Counted from the stretch's first letter, positions 1 to 8,885 are shown. The stretch: DNA of 64,000 nt from Variovorax jilinensis (GCF_030316885.1 NZ_JASZYQ010000004.1:468183-532182); one strand, 5' to 3'. Notes: generated by a model from the letters alone, not told the origin. Made by a program: numbers and translations.

Positions 1-1
1 C

Positions 2-805
2 GCTGCCTGCGAATCGGGCTGGGATTTCAGCACCCGCTGGCTGCGCGATCCACCCGCCGGACGCCATGTGCGTGGCGCCCCGCATGCGCGCGCCGCCACG
101 GCGGCCTCGCTCGCAAGCATCTGCACCACCGACATCCTGCCGGTCGACCTCAATGCCTTCCTGCACCGGCTCGAGCGCTGCATCGGGACGCTGGCCGCGC
201 GCGCCGGCCAGGCTGCCCTGGCGCGCGAGTTCGAGTCGCGCGCCGAGGCCCGCCGCGCCGCCATCGACGCCTTCTTCTGGAATGCCGGCCAGGGCGCCTA
301 CTTCGACCACGACTGGCGCCGCGGCGAGATGCGCGACTGCCTCACGGCGGCCTGCGTGGTGCCGCTGTTCGCAGGCATTGCATCACCCGCGCAGGCGCAT
401 GCGCTGTCCGCAACGCTCTCGCATCGCCTGCTCGCGCATGGCGGTCTCTCGACCACCGAATGCGGAAGCGACCAGCAATGGGACCAGCCCAACGGCTGGG
501 CCGCGCTGCAGTGGATGGCGGTGCGCGGCCTCGCCGATTACGGCCACGAGGCGCTCTCGCGCAGCATCGCCCGGCGCTGGCTCGCGACCGTCGCCGCGGT
601 CTACGAACGCGAGGGCAAGCTGGTCGAGAAGTACGCGCTGCGCCGGGTCGAGCACGAGGACACGGCCGGCGGCGCCGGTGGCGAATATCCGCTGCAGGAC
701 GGCTTCGGCTGGACCAATGGCGTCACGGCCGCGCTGCTGGCCGAACATCCGCAGCACACGGCCCATGGCTGCGTGGCGCACGCCGCAGCACCGCAGCATC
801 GCTGA
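2..805 (+). CDS. alpha,alpha-trehalase, C-terminal part (5' end outside window)
   Basis: Trehalase of glycoside hydrolase family 37, which hydrolyses trehalose to two glucose molecules. The reading frame is open from base 2, so the gene begins upstream of the window. Visible family signatures are ESGWDFSTRW at the start, QWDQPNGWAALQW in the middle and a glycine-rich GGEYPLQDGFGWTNG segment near the end; these are the conserved C-terminal blocks of GH37. About 267 residues are present, roughly the last half of a normal trehalase. Whether the protein is periplasmic (TreA-like) or cytoplasmic (TreF-like) cannot be told without the N-terminus. The next gene is on the opposite strand and its stop codon lies 5 bp away, so the two genes converge. 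Confidence 0.93.
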   Translation, partial: AACESGWDFSTRWLRDPPAGRHVRGAPHARAATAASLASICTTDILPVDLNAFLHRLERCIGTLAARAGQAALAREFESRAEARRAAIDAFFWNAGQGAYFDHDWRRGEMRDCLTAACVVPLFAGIASPAQAHALSATLSHRLLAHGGLSTTECGSDQQWDQPNGWAALQWMAVRGLADYGHEALSRSIARRWLATVAAVYEREGKLVEKYALRRVEHEDTAGGAGGEYPLQDGFGWTNGVTAALLAEHPQHTAHGCVAHAAAPQHR

Positions 806-810
806 GGGAT

Positions 811-990
811 TCAGGCGCGCGGCCCCAACAGACCTGGAATCTGGCTTCGTCCGACACCGAGGTCGCGCAGCTCGCGCTCGCTCATGTCCGCCAGCAGGCG
901 CCGGTCGCCGTGCCGGCGGCGCGCCTCGCGCAGCGGCGCGAACAGGCGATCGAACAGGCGGGTGAACGGGGTGGGCGTCCTCGATGACAT
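811..990 (-). CDS. DUF1127 family small protein
   Basis: A 59-residue basic protein with the DUF1127 core near its C-terminus (RRLLADMSERELRDLGVGR). Family members are short, often arginine-rich, and some act in RNA binding or phosphate and nitrogen responses; the role here is unknown. The ATG at 990 is chosen because an AAGGAG ribosome-binding site sits 7 bases upstream; the longer reading frame from 1023 lacks one. It is divergent from the LysR gene at 1079, with a perfect inverted repeat in the shared upstream region, so the LysR protein is a plausible regulator. Confidence 0.85.
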   Translation of the reverse strand: MSSRTPTPFTRLFDRLFAPLREARRRHGDRRLLADMSERELRDLGVGRSQIPGLLGPRA

Positions 991-1040
991 GACGTGGCTC
1001 CTTGATGGCAGGCCATCTTGCAAGCGCGCGTGCTATTGTG

Positions 1041-1064
1041 GAAGTTGAGAATCCTGTCAACTTC
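1041..1064. promoter_or_regulatory. inverted repeat, candidate LysR operator
   Basis: GAAGTTGA and TCAACTTC form perfect 8-bp arms around an 8-bp spacer. The repeat lies between the divergent DUF1127 gene and the LysR gene, 15 bp before the LysR start. Position and symmetry fit an autoregulatory LysR site; binding is inferred. Confidence 0.5.
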
Positions 1065-1078
1065 GATCAGCTTTCCTG

Positions 1079-1969
1079 ATGCGGCAACTCAATCTCGATC
1101 AATTGCGAACGCTGGTGTCCATCGCCGATCTCGGCAGCTTTTCGGCTGCCGCCCGCGCGCTGCACCTCGCGCAGCCCACGGTCAGCCTGCACATCAGCGA
1201 GCTCGAGTCGCGCCTGGGTGCCCGACTGGTGGTGCGCGGCGGGCGCCGCATCACGCCGACCGCAGCGGGTGCGGCGCTGGTCGAACGCGCGCGGCAGCTG
1301 CTGCGCGACGCCGACGAGGCGATCGATGCGGTGCGACGCCAGGCCGAAGGGCGCAGCGGCCGCGTGCGCCTCGGCACCTCCACCGGCGTGGTGGTCGACC
1401 TGCTGCCGCAGGTGCTCGAGTCGCTCGAACAGAGCCATGCGGGCATCGATGTCGAGGTCAGCATCCTGGGCTCGAACGAAGCCATGGCAAGGCTTGCGAT
1501 CGGCACGATCGACATCGGGCTGGTGGCGATGCCGCAGCCGCCGCTGCGCGACCTCGTGGTCACGCGCTGGCGCAGTCAGCCGATGATGGCCTTCGTGCCG
1601 CGCAAGTGGAAGGCGCCGCAGCGCGCGACGCCCAGGTGGCTGGCACAGCAACCGCTGATCGCCAACGACAGCAGCACCCACATGTACCGCCTGACCACCG
1701 AATGGTTCGCCGCAGCGGGCGAGGCGCCGCGGCCCCGCATCGAGCTCAACTATGACGCCGCCATGCGCAGCCTGGTGGCGGCGGGCTATGGCGCCGCGGT
1801 GCTGCCCGTGCTGCCGGCCAGCGACAACCCGCTCGACGAGCGCATGCGCATGCTGCCGCTGCGTCCGCCGCTGGTGCGCCGGCTGGGCATCGCGCACCGG
1901 CCGCGCGCCGGGCTCGACGGTGCGACCGAGAGCGTGCTGCAGATCCTCGAGCGCTTCAGCCAGCGCTGA
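1079..1969 (+). CDS. LysR-family transcriptional regulator
   Basis: A 296-residue LysR-type regulator. The N-terminal winged helix-turn-helix covers about residues 1-65 (LDQLRTLVSIADLGSFSAAA, then QPTVSLHISELESRLGARL), followed by a periplasmic-binding-like effector domain from about residue 90. Length is normal for the family. It is divergent from the DUF1127 gene and a perfect inverted repeat lies just upstream. The effector cannot be read from sequence. The convergent CopD-like gene begins 12 bp after its stop and is unlikely to be co-transcribed. Confidence 0.93.
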   Translation: MRQLNLDQLRTLVSIADLGSFSAAARALHLAQPTVSLHISELESRLGARLVVRGGRRITPTAAGAALVERARQLLRDADEAIDAVRRQAEGRSGRVRLGTSTGVVVDLLPQVLESLEQSHAGIDVEVSILGSNEAMARLAIGTIDIGLVAMPQPPLRDLVVTRWRSQPMMAFVPRKWKAPQRATPRWLAQQPLIANDSSTHMYRLTTEWFAAAGEAPRPRIELNYDAAMRSLVAAGYGAAVLPVLPASDNPLDERMRMLPLRPPLVRRLGIAHRPRAGLDGATESVLQILERFSQR

Positions 1970-1981
1970 GCCTGCGTGCCG

Positions 1982-2446
1982 TTACAGCACGCGGCCGAGC
2001 GTCGCGACGGCGAAGACGAGCACGCCCAGCACCAGGTTGACTGCCACCAGCTTGCGGATGGTGTTCAGGTTCGTCGCCGCCACCGGCCATTCGCGCGCGG
2101 CCACGGCGCGCACCAGCCGCGGATAGGGCGCGAATCGAATGTGCAGGAACAGCGCCATCATCACCAGCCCGAGCGTGAACATCGCATGCACGCTCAAGTG
2201 CACGCGCGCGAAGCCGCCGCTCATCCAGACCAGCAGCAGGCCGCTCGCGAGCAGTACGCCGATGGCAACGGACACGCCGACGAAGAAGCGCGACAGCGCG
2301 GCCGCCATGAAGGGCAGGCGCAGCGGCGGCTCCAGGCTGGCGACCGCGGCCGGACGCACCGCGAAGTGCATGGTTGCCATGCCGCCGACCCAGAAGGCGG
2401 CAGCAAGCAGGTGGAGTAGGAGCAGGAGGGAAGGAAGCATGGGCAT
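1982..2446 (-). CDS. CopD-like integral membrane protein
   Basis: A 154-residue membrane protein with four hydrophobic segments: LLLLLHLLAAAFWVGGM near the N-terminus, then about residues 45-70, 80-100 and 125-150. The opening HLLAAAFWVGGM resembles the start of the CopD/YngC-like family, whose members are linked to copper handling or are of unknown function. Start is taken at the first ATG of a close pair (2446; alternative 2440), with no strong ribosome-binding site. It is the last gene of a leftward series that also holds glutaminase and an EamA transporter. Function is not certain. Confidence 0.7.
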   Translation of the reverse strand: MPMLPSLLLLLHLLAAAFWVGGMATMHFAVRPAAVASLEPPLRLPFMAAALSRFFVGVSVAIGVLLASGLLLVWMSGGFARVHLSVHAMFTLGLVMMALFLHIRFAPYPRLVRAVAAREWPVAATNLNTIRKLVAVNLVLGVLVFAVATLGRVL

Positions 2447-2493
2447 GTCGCAGCCTAACGATGATGCCGATGCCCCGCGGCCTCGGCGGGGTT

Positions 2494-2967
2494 TCAGCGG
2501 GGCTTCTGGTAGCCGCCCTCGATCCAGGCTTCGGCGCTCGCGGCGCTGAGCCTGAAGTCCGGCTTCACGCGCAACTCGGCCAGCTCGCTGCCGGATTCGT
2601 CGTGCGCCCGCAGCATCGCATGCGGGTTGTCCTCGTCGGGCACGATCTGCAGCGACACGCGTATGCGTTCGGAGCCGGCGCCCACGCTGACGTGCTTGTT
2701 GAGTTGCGCCTGCAGCTGCTGCTCGTGACGGCGCAACACCTCGTTGGCGGTCTTCACGAGCGTGTGGAAGGCCGCGGTGTCGAGCGGCTTGGGGTTCTTC
2801 TTGTCCCGCCCCATGGTCCACGGGCCGACCAGGGCGGGCTCCGGATCGCCGGCGCGCGTCATCGCGACGGCCCAGCCGTCGTCGTCTTCGTTCTTGATCA
2901 CGCGCGCGGTCCAGAAGCCGTCGCTCCAGAGCGTGGGTTCCTGTAGCGGGCTTGCAGTGTCTGTCAT
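2494..2967 (-). CDS. conserved hypothetical protein, acidic, 157 aa
   Basis: I do not recognise this protein. It is soluble and acidic, with no signal peptide or membrane segment. The N-terminal half is rich in tryptophan and aspartate (LWSDGFWTARVIKNEDDDGW), suggesting a small beta-rich fold; the middle (about residues 65-95) looks helical. The frame starts with ATG 9 bp after the glutaminase stop codon, so it is probably co-transcribed with glutaminase and the EamA gene. Codon use matches its neighbours. Confidence 0.8.
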   Translation of the reverse strand: MTDTASPLQEPTLWSDGFWTARVIKNEDDDGWAVAMTRAGDPEPALVGPWTMGRDKKNPKPLDTAAFHTLVKTANEVLRRHEQQLQAQLNKHVSVGAGSERIRVSLQIVPDEDNPHAMLRAHDESGSELAELRVKPDFRLSAASAEAWIEGGYQKPR

Positions 2968-2976
2968 GGTCGGGAT

Positions 2977-3891
2977 TCAGAAGATGGAAAGGCCGGTGCG
3001 GGCCGTGAACAGCTCGAGCGCCTTCAGGCCGAGCAGCGAGTTGCCGTTGGCGTCGAGCGCAGGCGACCAGACGCAGAGCGTCAGCCGGTCGGGCACGACC
3101 GCGATGATGCCGCCGCCGACGCCGCTCTTGCAGGGCAGGCCGATCGAGAAGGCGACGTCGCCGGCGGCGTCGTAGGTGCCGCAGGTCAGCATCAGCGCGT
3201 TGATGCGCCGCGCATGGCGCTCGGTCGTGATCTCGGGTTCGCCGTCGATCGGGTGCGCGCCGTCGCGGCACAGGAAGCCGGAGGCGCGTGCCAGCTGCCG
3301 GCAGCTCATGCGGATCGCGCACTGGTGGAAATAGAGGCTCAGCACTTCGCGCACGTCGTTGTCGATCTTGCCGAAGCTCTTCATGAAGTTGGCCAGCGCG
3401 ATGTTCCGGAAGCCGGTCACGGCTTCGGAGGCGGCCACCTCCTCGTCATAGGCGATCGCCTCGCCGCACAGGTTGGACATCAGCGCCAGCAGGTCGGCCT
3501 TGGCATGGCCCAGGCTCACCAGCCGGTCGGCCACCGCGATGGCGCCCGCGTTGATGAACGGATTGCGCGGCTTGCCGTACTCGTTCTCGAGCTGCACCAG
3601 CGAGTTGAACGGGTTGCCCGACGGTTCGCGGCCGATGCGCTCCCACAGTTCGTCGCCGAGTCGGCGCATGGCCAGCGTCAGCGTGAACATCTTCGAGATG
3701 CTCTGGATCGAGAACGGCGCGTCGGCGTCGCCGGCGCTGGCCTCCTCTCCTTCGCAGGTCCGCAGCGCGATGCCGAACTGCTGCGAGGGCACCCGTGCCA
3801 GCGCCGGGATGTAGCTGGCCACCTGGCCCTCGGCGCCGAGCAGCGGTCGCAGCTCGGCATCGATGGCGTCGAGCACCGGCTGGAACTTCAT
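2977..3891 (-). CDS. glsA: glutaminase
   Basis: Serine-dependent glutaminase that hydrolyses glutamine to glutamate and ammonia in the cytoplasm. At 304 residues it has the usual bacterial length. The beta-lactamase-like S-x-x-K catalytic motif is seen at S64 and K67 (SIQSISKMF). Other family blocks are GNPFNSLVQLE, NPFINAGAI and the C-terminal LPCKSGVGGGI. The ATG at 3891 overlaps the stop of the EamA transporter gene by 4 bp (ATGA), so the two are translationally coupled; the transporter may move an amino acid or amine related to this reaction, which is inference. Confidence 0.95.
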   Translation of the reverse strand: MKFQPVLDAIDAELRPLLGAEGQVASYIPALARVPSQQFGIALRTCEGEEASAGDADAPFSIQSISKMFTLTLAMRRLGDELWERIGREPSGNPFNSLVQLENEYGKPRNPFINAGAIAVADRLVSLGHAKADLLALMSNLCGEAIAYDEEVAASEAVTGFRNIALANFMKSFGKIDNDVREVLSLYFHQCAIRMSCRQLARASGFLCRDGAHPIDGEPEITTERHARRINALMLTCGTYDAAGDVAFSIGLPCKSGVGGGIIAVVPDRLTLCVWSPALDANGNSLLGLKALELFTARTGLSIF

Positions 3892-4790
3892 GCCGCCGTC
3901 CCCTGGCGGCGGTTCACCAGCACGATGCCGAGCGCCACGCCCGAGAGCGCGAGCACCAGCTGCAGGGTCAGCGGCTCCGACAGCAGCACGACGCCGAACA
4001 CCAGCGCGAACAGCGGCGTCAGGAAGGTGAACGAGGAGATGCGCGTGGCCGGGTAGTGACGCAGCAGCCACATCCAGGCCAGGTAGCTGGCAAAGGCGCC
4101 GATCACGGTCTGCAGCCCGATCGAGAACCAGGCGTAGCCCGAGTAGTCGAGGCTCCATCGCTCGCCGAGCAGCAGCGACAGCAGCGGCGACACCGCGGCC
4201 GTGACCGCGATCTGATAGAAGAGCGTCTTCTCGGCGCTGGCGGTCGCGAGCCGGGTCGCGCGGATCGTGAGCGTCGTGAGCCCCCACAGCACGCCGGCCG
4301 CGAGCGCCAGCGCATCGCCGCGCAGCTGGGTCGAGGTGCTGTGGCCGAAGCTCTCGCTGAAGGCCAGCACCACGCCCGCGAAGGCGATCCCCAGCCCCAC
4401 CCATTGCACGCCGCGCAGCCGCTCGGCCGGCACCAGCCGTGGCAGCAGCAGCGCCACGACGAAGGGCGAGGTGTAGAGAAACACCGTGAGCCGCGATGCG
4501 GTGGTCAGCTGCAGTCCGAGGTAGATGCAGGTGAACTCGCCCGCAAAAAGTGCGCCCGCGAGCAGGCCACCCGGCAGCGTGCCGTCGCGCTCGAACAGCG
4601 GCACGCCGCGCCGCGCGCACCAGGCCCACAGCAGCACGACCGCGCCCGCCATGCGGATCGATGCCTGCCACAGCGGTGGCACCTCGGTCACCGTGGTCTT
4701 GATGAGAATCTGCTGCAGGCCCCAGAAGGCGCAGCAGGCGAGCAGGATTCCGGTGGCGCGGGAGTCGAGGTGGTCCTTGCGGTCGATCAT
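3888..4790 (-). CDS. EamA/DMT-family transporter
   Basis: A 300-residue inner-membrane protein with about ten hydrophobic segments arranged as two EamA repeats (roughly residues 13-145 and 160-290). The second repeat ends with the typical basic tail after the last helix (VLVNRRQGTAA). Family members export amino acids or metabolites. It is the first gene of a leftward group and overlaps glutaminase by 4 bp, hinting at a link with glutamine or glutamate. The substrate is unknown. Confidence 0.9.
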   Translation of the reverse strand: MIDRKDHLDSRATGILLACCAFWGLQQILIKTTVTEVPPLWQASIRMAGAVVLLWAWCARRGVPLFERDGTLPGGLLAGALFAGEFTCIYLGLQLTTASRLTVFLYTSPFVVALLLPRLVPAERLRGVQWVGLGIAFAGVVLAFSESFGHSTSTQLRGDALALAAGVLWGLTTLTIRATRLATASAEKTLFYQIAVTAAVSPLLSLLLGERWSLDYSGYAWFSIGLQTVIGAFASYLAWMWLLRHYPATRISSFTFLTPLFALVFGVVLLSEPLTLQLVLALSGVALGIVLVNRRQGTAA

Positions 4791-4893
4791 TCGTCGTTGT
4801 CTCTGAAGGTTGTTGTTCTTGTCGATGGTGCGCCGCCTGCGCGCCGTGGCAGCGGGCCCGCGACCGACGCGTGCGCCGCTACCGGCGCCGCCT

Positions 4894-5430
4894 TCAAAGC
4901 GGATGCTCCGTGTAGAAGCGCCCGCCGTGGAACAGCAGCGGCGAGGCGCCTGCGCTGTGGCTGCAGCGTTCGACCTCGCCGACGAAGATCACGTGGTCGC
5001 CCTCGTCGTAGCGGCTGCGATTGAAGCATTCGAAGCTCGCCGCGGCGCCCACGAGCACCGGCGCGCCGCCCACGCCCTCGGTGAAGGCGACGTCGAGCCA
5101 GCGGTCGACGTCCTTGGTCGCGAAGCGCTCGGCCAGCGCCTTCTGGCTCGCCGACAGGATGTTGATCGCGTAGTGCGATCCCGTGCTGAGCGCTGCCATC
5201 GATGCCGCGCCGCGCGCCAGGCTCCAGAGCACCAGCGGCGGCGTCAGCGACACGGAGTTGAAGGAGTTGGCCGTGAGGCCGACCAGCGCGCCATCCGCCG
5301 CGCGCGCCGTGACGATGGTCACGCCGGTGGCGAACATGCCGAGCGAGGCGCGGAACTCGTCGAGGGAAAAGGTAGGCGGTTGCGCCTGGGCGGGAGCGGT
5401 CACGGGAGAGCGGGTCGGGTGGAGGCCCAT
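4894..5430 (-). CDS. flavin reductase-like (FMN-binding split-barrel) protein
   Basis: A 178-residue protein of the flavin reductase/HpaC family. These enzymes reduce FMN or FAD with NAD(P)H and supply it to monooxygenases. Family blocks are FRASLGMFATGVTIVTA near residue 28, LTANSFNSVSLTPPLVLWSL near residue 55 and the closing PLLFHGGRFY. The ATG at 5430 gives the family's normal length; an upstream extension of the frame would overlap the next gene. No partner monooxygenase lies nearby. Confidence 0.88.
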   Translation of the reverse strand: MGLHPTRSPVTAPAQAQPPTFSLDEFRASLGMFATGVTIVTARAADGALVGLTANSFNSVSLTPPLVLWSLARGAASMAALSTGSHYAINILSASQKALAERFATKDVDRWLDVAFTEGVGGAPVLVGAAASFECFNRSRYDEGDHVIFVGEVERCSHSAGASPLLFHGGRFYTEHPL

Positions 5431-5491
5431 TTTGGCCGAAGCCGGCAAGCTGCGCAGACCACGCAGGGGCGCAGGAGCGTGGGGGCCTTCC

Positions 5492-6721
5492 TCAACCGAA
5501 GAACCAATAGCCGACGAAGATCGCTGCCACCACGCCCGCCAGCTCCGCCAGCAGCGCACAGCCCACTGCATGCCGGCCGCGCTGCAGCCCGACCGCACCG
5601 AAGTACACGGCGAGCACATAGAAGGTGGTCTCGGTGCTGCCCTGGATGATCGCCGCGACCAGCGCCGGGAAGCTGTCGACGCCCTGGCTCTGCATCGTCT
5701 CGATCAGCATCGCGCGCGCCGCGCTGCCCGAGAACGGCTTGACCAGCGCGGTCGGCAGCGCATCGACGAAGCGGGTGTCCCAGCCGGTCAGTCCGACCAG
5801 CCAGCGGATGCCCTCGAGCGCCAGGTCGAGCGCGCCCGAGGCCCGCAGCACGCCGATCGCGCACAGCATCGCGATCAGGTAGGGCAGCAGGTTCTTCGCC
5901 ACGTCGAAGCCTTCCTTCGCGCCCTCGATGAAGCTCTCGTAGACCTTGACGCGCCGCAGCGCGCCGACCAGCAGGAAGCCGACGATCAGCCCGAACAGCA
6001 CGAGGTTGCCGAGCAGCGAGGACAACGCCGCCAGCGCGGCGGCGGACAGTGTCGCCAGCAAGGCCATGAAGCCGCCGAGCAGCAGCGCCCCCGGAAGCAG
6101 GTAGGCCAGCACCACCGGGTCCCAGAGCCGCAGCCGCTGCATGAAGGCCACCGACAGCAGGCCGACCAGCGTCGAGGCGCTGGTCGCCAGCAGGATCGGC
6201 AGGAACACCAGCGTCGGATCGGCCGCGCCCTGCTGCGCCCGGTACATGAAGATCGTGACCGGCAGCAGCGTCAGCGAGGAAGCGTTGAGCACCAGGAACA
6301 GGATCTGGGCGTTGCTCGCCGTGTCCTTGCTCGGGTTCAGCGTCTGCAGTTCGCGCATCGCCTTGAGCCCGATCGGTGTCGCCGCGTTGTCGAGGCCGAG
6401 CGCGTTGGCCGCGAAGTTGAGCGTGATCAGGCCGAGTGCCGGATGGCCCGCAGGCACCTCGGGCATCAGGCGGCGGAACAGCGGGCCCAGCAGGCGCGCG
6501 AGCCGGTCGACGATGCCGGCGGCCTCGGCAATGCGCAGGAAGCCCAGCCACAGCGTGAGCGTGCCGAACAGCAGCACCATCACCTCGACCGACAGCTTGG
6601 CCATCGCGAACAGGCTCTCGACCATGGCGGCGAACACGGCCGTGTCGCCGCCGATCAGCCAGCGGCCCAGGGCGGCCAGTGCCGCGGTCAGAAAGAAGCC
6701 CAGCCACAAGCCGTTGAGCAC
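5492..6721 (-). CDS. SpmA-SpmB-like fused nucleoside-recognition (Gate) domain membrane protein
   Basis: A 409-residue integral membrane protein that fuses the two proteins known separately as spore maturation proteins A and B. The first Gate domain is at about residues 40-150, including the conserved stretch ITLNFAANALGLDNAATPIG. The second is at about 270-400, with GVDSFPALVAAIIQGSTETTFY. Many non-sporulating proteobacteria carry this fusion and its role there is unclear, possibly small-molecule transport. The hydrophobic segments and conserved GLDNAATP and GSTETTFY motifs make the family call firm. Confidence 0.9.
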   Translation of the reverse strand: MLNGLWLGFFLTAALAALGRWLIGGDTAVFAAMVESLFAMAKLSVEVMVLLFGTLTLWLGFLRIAEAAGIVDRLARLLGPLFRRLMPEVPAGHPALGLITLNFAANALGLDNAATPIGLKAMRELQTLNPSKDTASNAQILFLVLNASSLTLLPVTIFMYRAQQGAADPTLVFLPILLATSASTLVGLLSVAFMQRLRLWDPVVLAYLLPGALLLGGFMALLATLSAAALAALSSLLGNLVLFGLIVGFLLVGALRRVKVYESFIEGAKEGFDVAKNLLPYLIAMLCAIGVLRASGALDLALEGIRWLVGLTGWDTRFVDALPTALVKPFSGSAARAMLIETMQSQGVDSFPALVAAIIQGSTETTFYVLAVYFGAVGLQRGRHAVGCALLAELAGVVAAIFVGYWFFG

Positions 6722-6781
6722 GCGGTTTCCTCGTTGCGAGATGCCGGCCGATCATAGGGGCCCGGCCGTGGCGCCTCGGCT

Positions 6782-7600
6782 TCAGTGCGGACGCCGCGGC
6801 ACCTCGATCAGCAGCGCCGGATCGAAGTCGTCCTGCTCGCCCTTGCCCAGGTAGCCGAGCGGATTGGCGACCACCCGGCAGCCGTCCTTCAGGTAATCGA
6901 AGTGGCAGTGCAGGTGGCCGTGCAGCCAGAGCTGCGCCTGCGGCAGCAGTTCGTCGAGCGAATTGCAGAAGCCCGCGGTGCCGGGCGTCAGGCCGTAGCG
7001 CGGATCGGCACTCGCAAGGCTCGGCGCGAAATGCGTGATGGCCACGGTCGTGCCGTCGAACGGCAGCGCCAGCGCTTCGCGCAACCAGGCCTGGCAGGTG
7101 AGCGAGTGCTCCCTCAAGGCGTCCGCGAGGAAGAGCTCGCCATGGCGCATCGTGGCAGCCTTGTGGAGGTAGAAGTTGGCCGCCCGCATCGCCTTGCCGC
7201 GCTTCTTGAGCGCATCGGCGAGGCCGTCGGCCGGTTCGACCAGGGCGTCGAAGTCGGCCCACAGCGTGGTGCCGACGAAGCGCACGCCGTCGATCACGCG
7301 CACCTCGCGCTCGAGCCAGGCGATGTCGAGCGCCTCGCAGGTCTCGCGCAGGCGGGTGTGAATCTCGTCGAAATCGGCGTTGTCGTACTCGTGGTTGCCG
7401 GGCACGTAGATCACGGGCGTCGGCCAGCCGTGGCGAGGCGAAAAGCGGGCGAGGCCGAAATCGGGCGCCGCCAGCGAGGAGCCTTGCTGGTACGAGCCGA
7501 TATCCCCTGCGAGGATCAGCAGGTCCGCACCCGGCGCTGGCTGGATGCGAAGGTGAGGATGCACTTCGATGTGCAGGTCCGAGAGCAGTTGAAGCTTCAT
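6782..7600 (-). CDS. metallophosphoesterase
   Basis: Calcineurin-like phosphoesterase, 272 residues, cytoplasmic. Metal-binding signatures are in the usual order: SDLHIE near residue 7, LAGDIGS near 31, GNHEYD near 69, ITHFAPS near 169 and LHGHLHCHFDY near 212. The set is complete, so the enzyme should be active, but the substrate (nucleotide, phosphodiester or protein) cannot be read from sequence. The last two arginine-rich codons run almost into the SpmAB gene region. The upstream 120 bp contain an inverted repeat. Confidence 0.9.
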   Translation of the reverse strand: MKLQLLSDLHIEVHPHLRIQPAPGADLLILAGDIGSYQQGSSLAAPDFGLARFSPRHGWPTPVIYVPGNHEYDNADFDEIHTRLRETCEALDIAWLEREVRVIDGVRFVGTTLWADFDALVEPADGLADALKKRGKAMRAANFYLHKAATMRHGELFLADALREHSLTCQAWLREALALPFDGTTVAITHFAPSLASADPRYGLTPGTAGFCNSLDELLPQAQLWLHGHLHCHFDYLKDGCRVVANPLGYLGKGEQDDFDPALLIEVPRRPH

Positions 7601-7620
7601 GAATGCGGTCTGGCCATCAT

Positions 7621-7641
7621 GTTATGTGATTGGCGCATAAC
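7621..7641. promoter_or_regulatory. inverted repeat between divergent genes
   Basis: GTTATG and CATAAC form perfect 6-bp arms around a 9-bp spacer, in the intergenic region between the metallophosphoesterase and the small protein gene at 7725. Symmetry and location fit a repressor or LysR-type site; the regulator is unknown. Confidence 0.35.
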
Positions 7642-7658
7642 GTCGGGCTTGATAGATT

Positions 7659-7670
7659 GGGGAAAACCCT
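7659..7670. promoter_or_regulatory. GGGGAAAACCCT motif upstream of small protein gene
   Basis: A near-palindromic GGG-AAAA-CCC element followed by TTATT, about 55 bp before the small gene at 7725. It resembles the TAGGG-TAAG-CCCTA element at 8932-8945, which lies about 50 bp before the membrane protein gene at 8993. The shared form and spacing suggest one regulator acts at both places, possibly the LysR protein encoded between them. Confidence 0.4.
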
Positions 7671-7724
7671 TATTCTTCATTCATCGTCACTCACAACGCG
7701 CGCCAGCAAAGGGCACGCACCATC

Positions 7725-7901
7725 ATGTTTCACCTCATCGCCCTCGTGGCTGGTTTCTTCCGTCCGTCCGATCGCGCTGCCGAAGCCGGCAGCCTGGCCT
7801 CCCATCTGATGGAGAGCGCCGACAGCCGCGCCGGACTCGACGCGCACCACGCGCAGGAACTGCGCAGCGCCGCCAGCGCCTGGCTCAGCGTCGTTCGCTG
7901 A
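7725..7901 (+). CDS. small protein, 58 aa, function unknown
   Basis: A short open frame that starts with ATG and ends with TGA just before the LysR gene's stop. The protein begins with a hydrophobic stretch (MFHLIALVAGFFRPSD) and continues as an alanine-rich, likely amphipathic helix ending in SAWLSVVR. The third codon positions are strongly G/C as in real genes here, and a GGGGAAAACCCT element lies upstream. I do not recognise a family. It could be a membrane-associated small protein under control of the adjacent LysR gene. Confidence 0.6.
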   Translation: MFHLIALVAGFFRPSDRAAEAGSLASHLMESADSRAGLDAHHAQELRSAASAWLSVVR

Positions 7902-7907
7902 CCAAGG

Positions 7908-8885
7908 CTAGTTCGCCCACTCTGCGGGCGGCATGCCTGCGAAAGCGGCATCGGCCGCACGCAGCAGAGCCTCGCGCAGCCAGCCGTGGGCGCGCGCATG
8001 CTGGGCCCGCCGGTGCCACAGCGCGTCCACGTGCACCAGCGGGTGGTGAAACGGCAGCTCGCGCAGCGCGAGCTGCTCGTCGATGCCGGTCACGCGCACG
8101 AAGTGGCGCGGCATCACGGCCAGCAGGTCCGAATTGGCGACCACCCGCCCGGCCGTATAGAACTGGTTCACCGTCACCACGATGCGCCGCTCGCGCCCCA
8201 GGGCGCCCAGCGTCTGGTCGATGAAGCCGTAGGGCCGGCCCGAGAAGCTCACGAGCAGGTGCCGCGCGGCGCAGAAGGCGTCGAGCGTCAGCGGCGAGCC
8301 GGCCAGCGGATGGTCACGGCGCATCACGCACACGTATTCGCCCACGTAGAGCCGCTGGCTCTCGAAAGGCACGCCCACGCCCGACTGCCCGCGCGCCGCC
8401 AGGCTCGCGATGACGGCCGGGAAATAGCCGATCGCCACGTCGACTTCCTCCTGCTCGAGCATCCGCCGCGGATCGCGCGTCGTCAGCGGCAGCACGCGCA
8501 GGGAGATGGCGCGCGCCTCGCGCTCCACGATCCCGATCAGGCCCGGCATCAGCTCGGCGGCCGTGGCGTCGGCCATCGCGAGCAGGAAGGTGGTGTCGGC
8601 GATGCCGGCGTCGAATTCGCCCGGCGCCAGCGTGTGCTGCAGCTGCCGCAGCGCGTCGCGCACCGTCGGCCAGAGCGCGAGGGCGCGTGGCGTCGGCTCG
8701 ACCCCGGCGCCCGAGCGATGCACCAGTTCGTCGCCCACGACGTCGCGCAGTCGCCGCAGCGCGTTGCTGACCGCCGGCTGGGTGATCGAGAGGTTGCGCG
8801 CCGCGCGCGTCAGGTTGCGCTCCGCCATCACCTCGTCGAACACACGCAGCAGATTCAGATCCAGTGTGCGAAAGTTAACGTCCAT
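7908..8885 (-). CDS. LysR-family transcriptional regulator
   Basis: A 325-residue LysR-type regulator of the NodD/PcpR-like branch, judging by the opening LRTLDLNLLRVFDEVMAERN pattern with a long first helix. The DNA-binding domain is about residues 7-68 (ITQPAVSNALRRLRDVVGDEL) and the effector domain about 95-300. It is divergent from the membrane protein gene at 8993. Inverted repeats at 8897-8910 and 8932-8945 lie in the shared region and are candidate binding sites. The inducer is unknown. Confidence 0.93.
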   Translation of the reverse strand: MDVNFRTLDLNLLRVFDEVMAERNLTRAARNLSITQPAVSNALRRLRDVVGDELVHRSGAGVEPTPRALALWPTVRDALRQLQHTLAPGEFDAGIADTTFLLAMADATAAELMPGLIGIVEREARAISLRVLPLTTRDPRRMLEQEEVDVAIGYFPAVIASLAARGQSGVGVPFESQRLYVGEYVCVMRRDHPLAGSPLTLDAFCAARHLLVSFSGRPYGFIDQTLGALGRERRIVVTVNQFYTAGRVVANSDLLAVMPRHFVRVTGIDEQLALRELPFHHPLVHVDALWHRRAQHARAHGWLREALLRAADAAFAGMPPAEWAN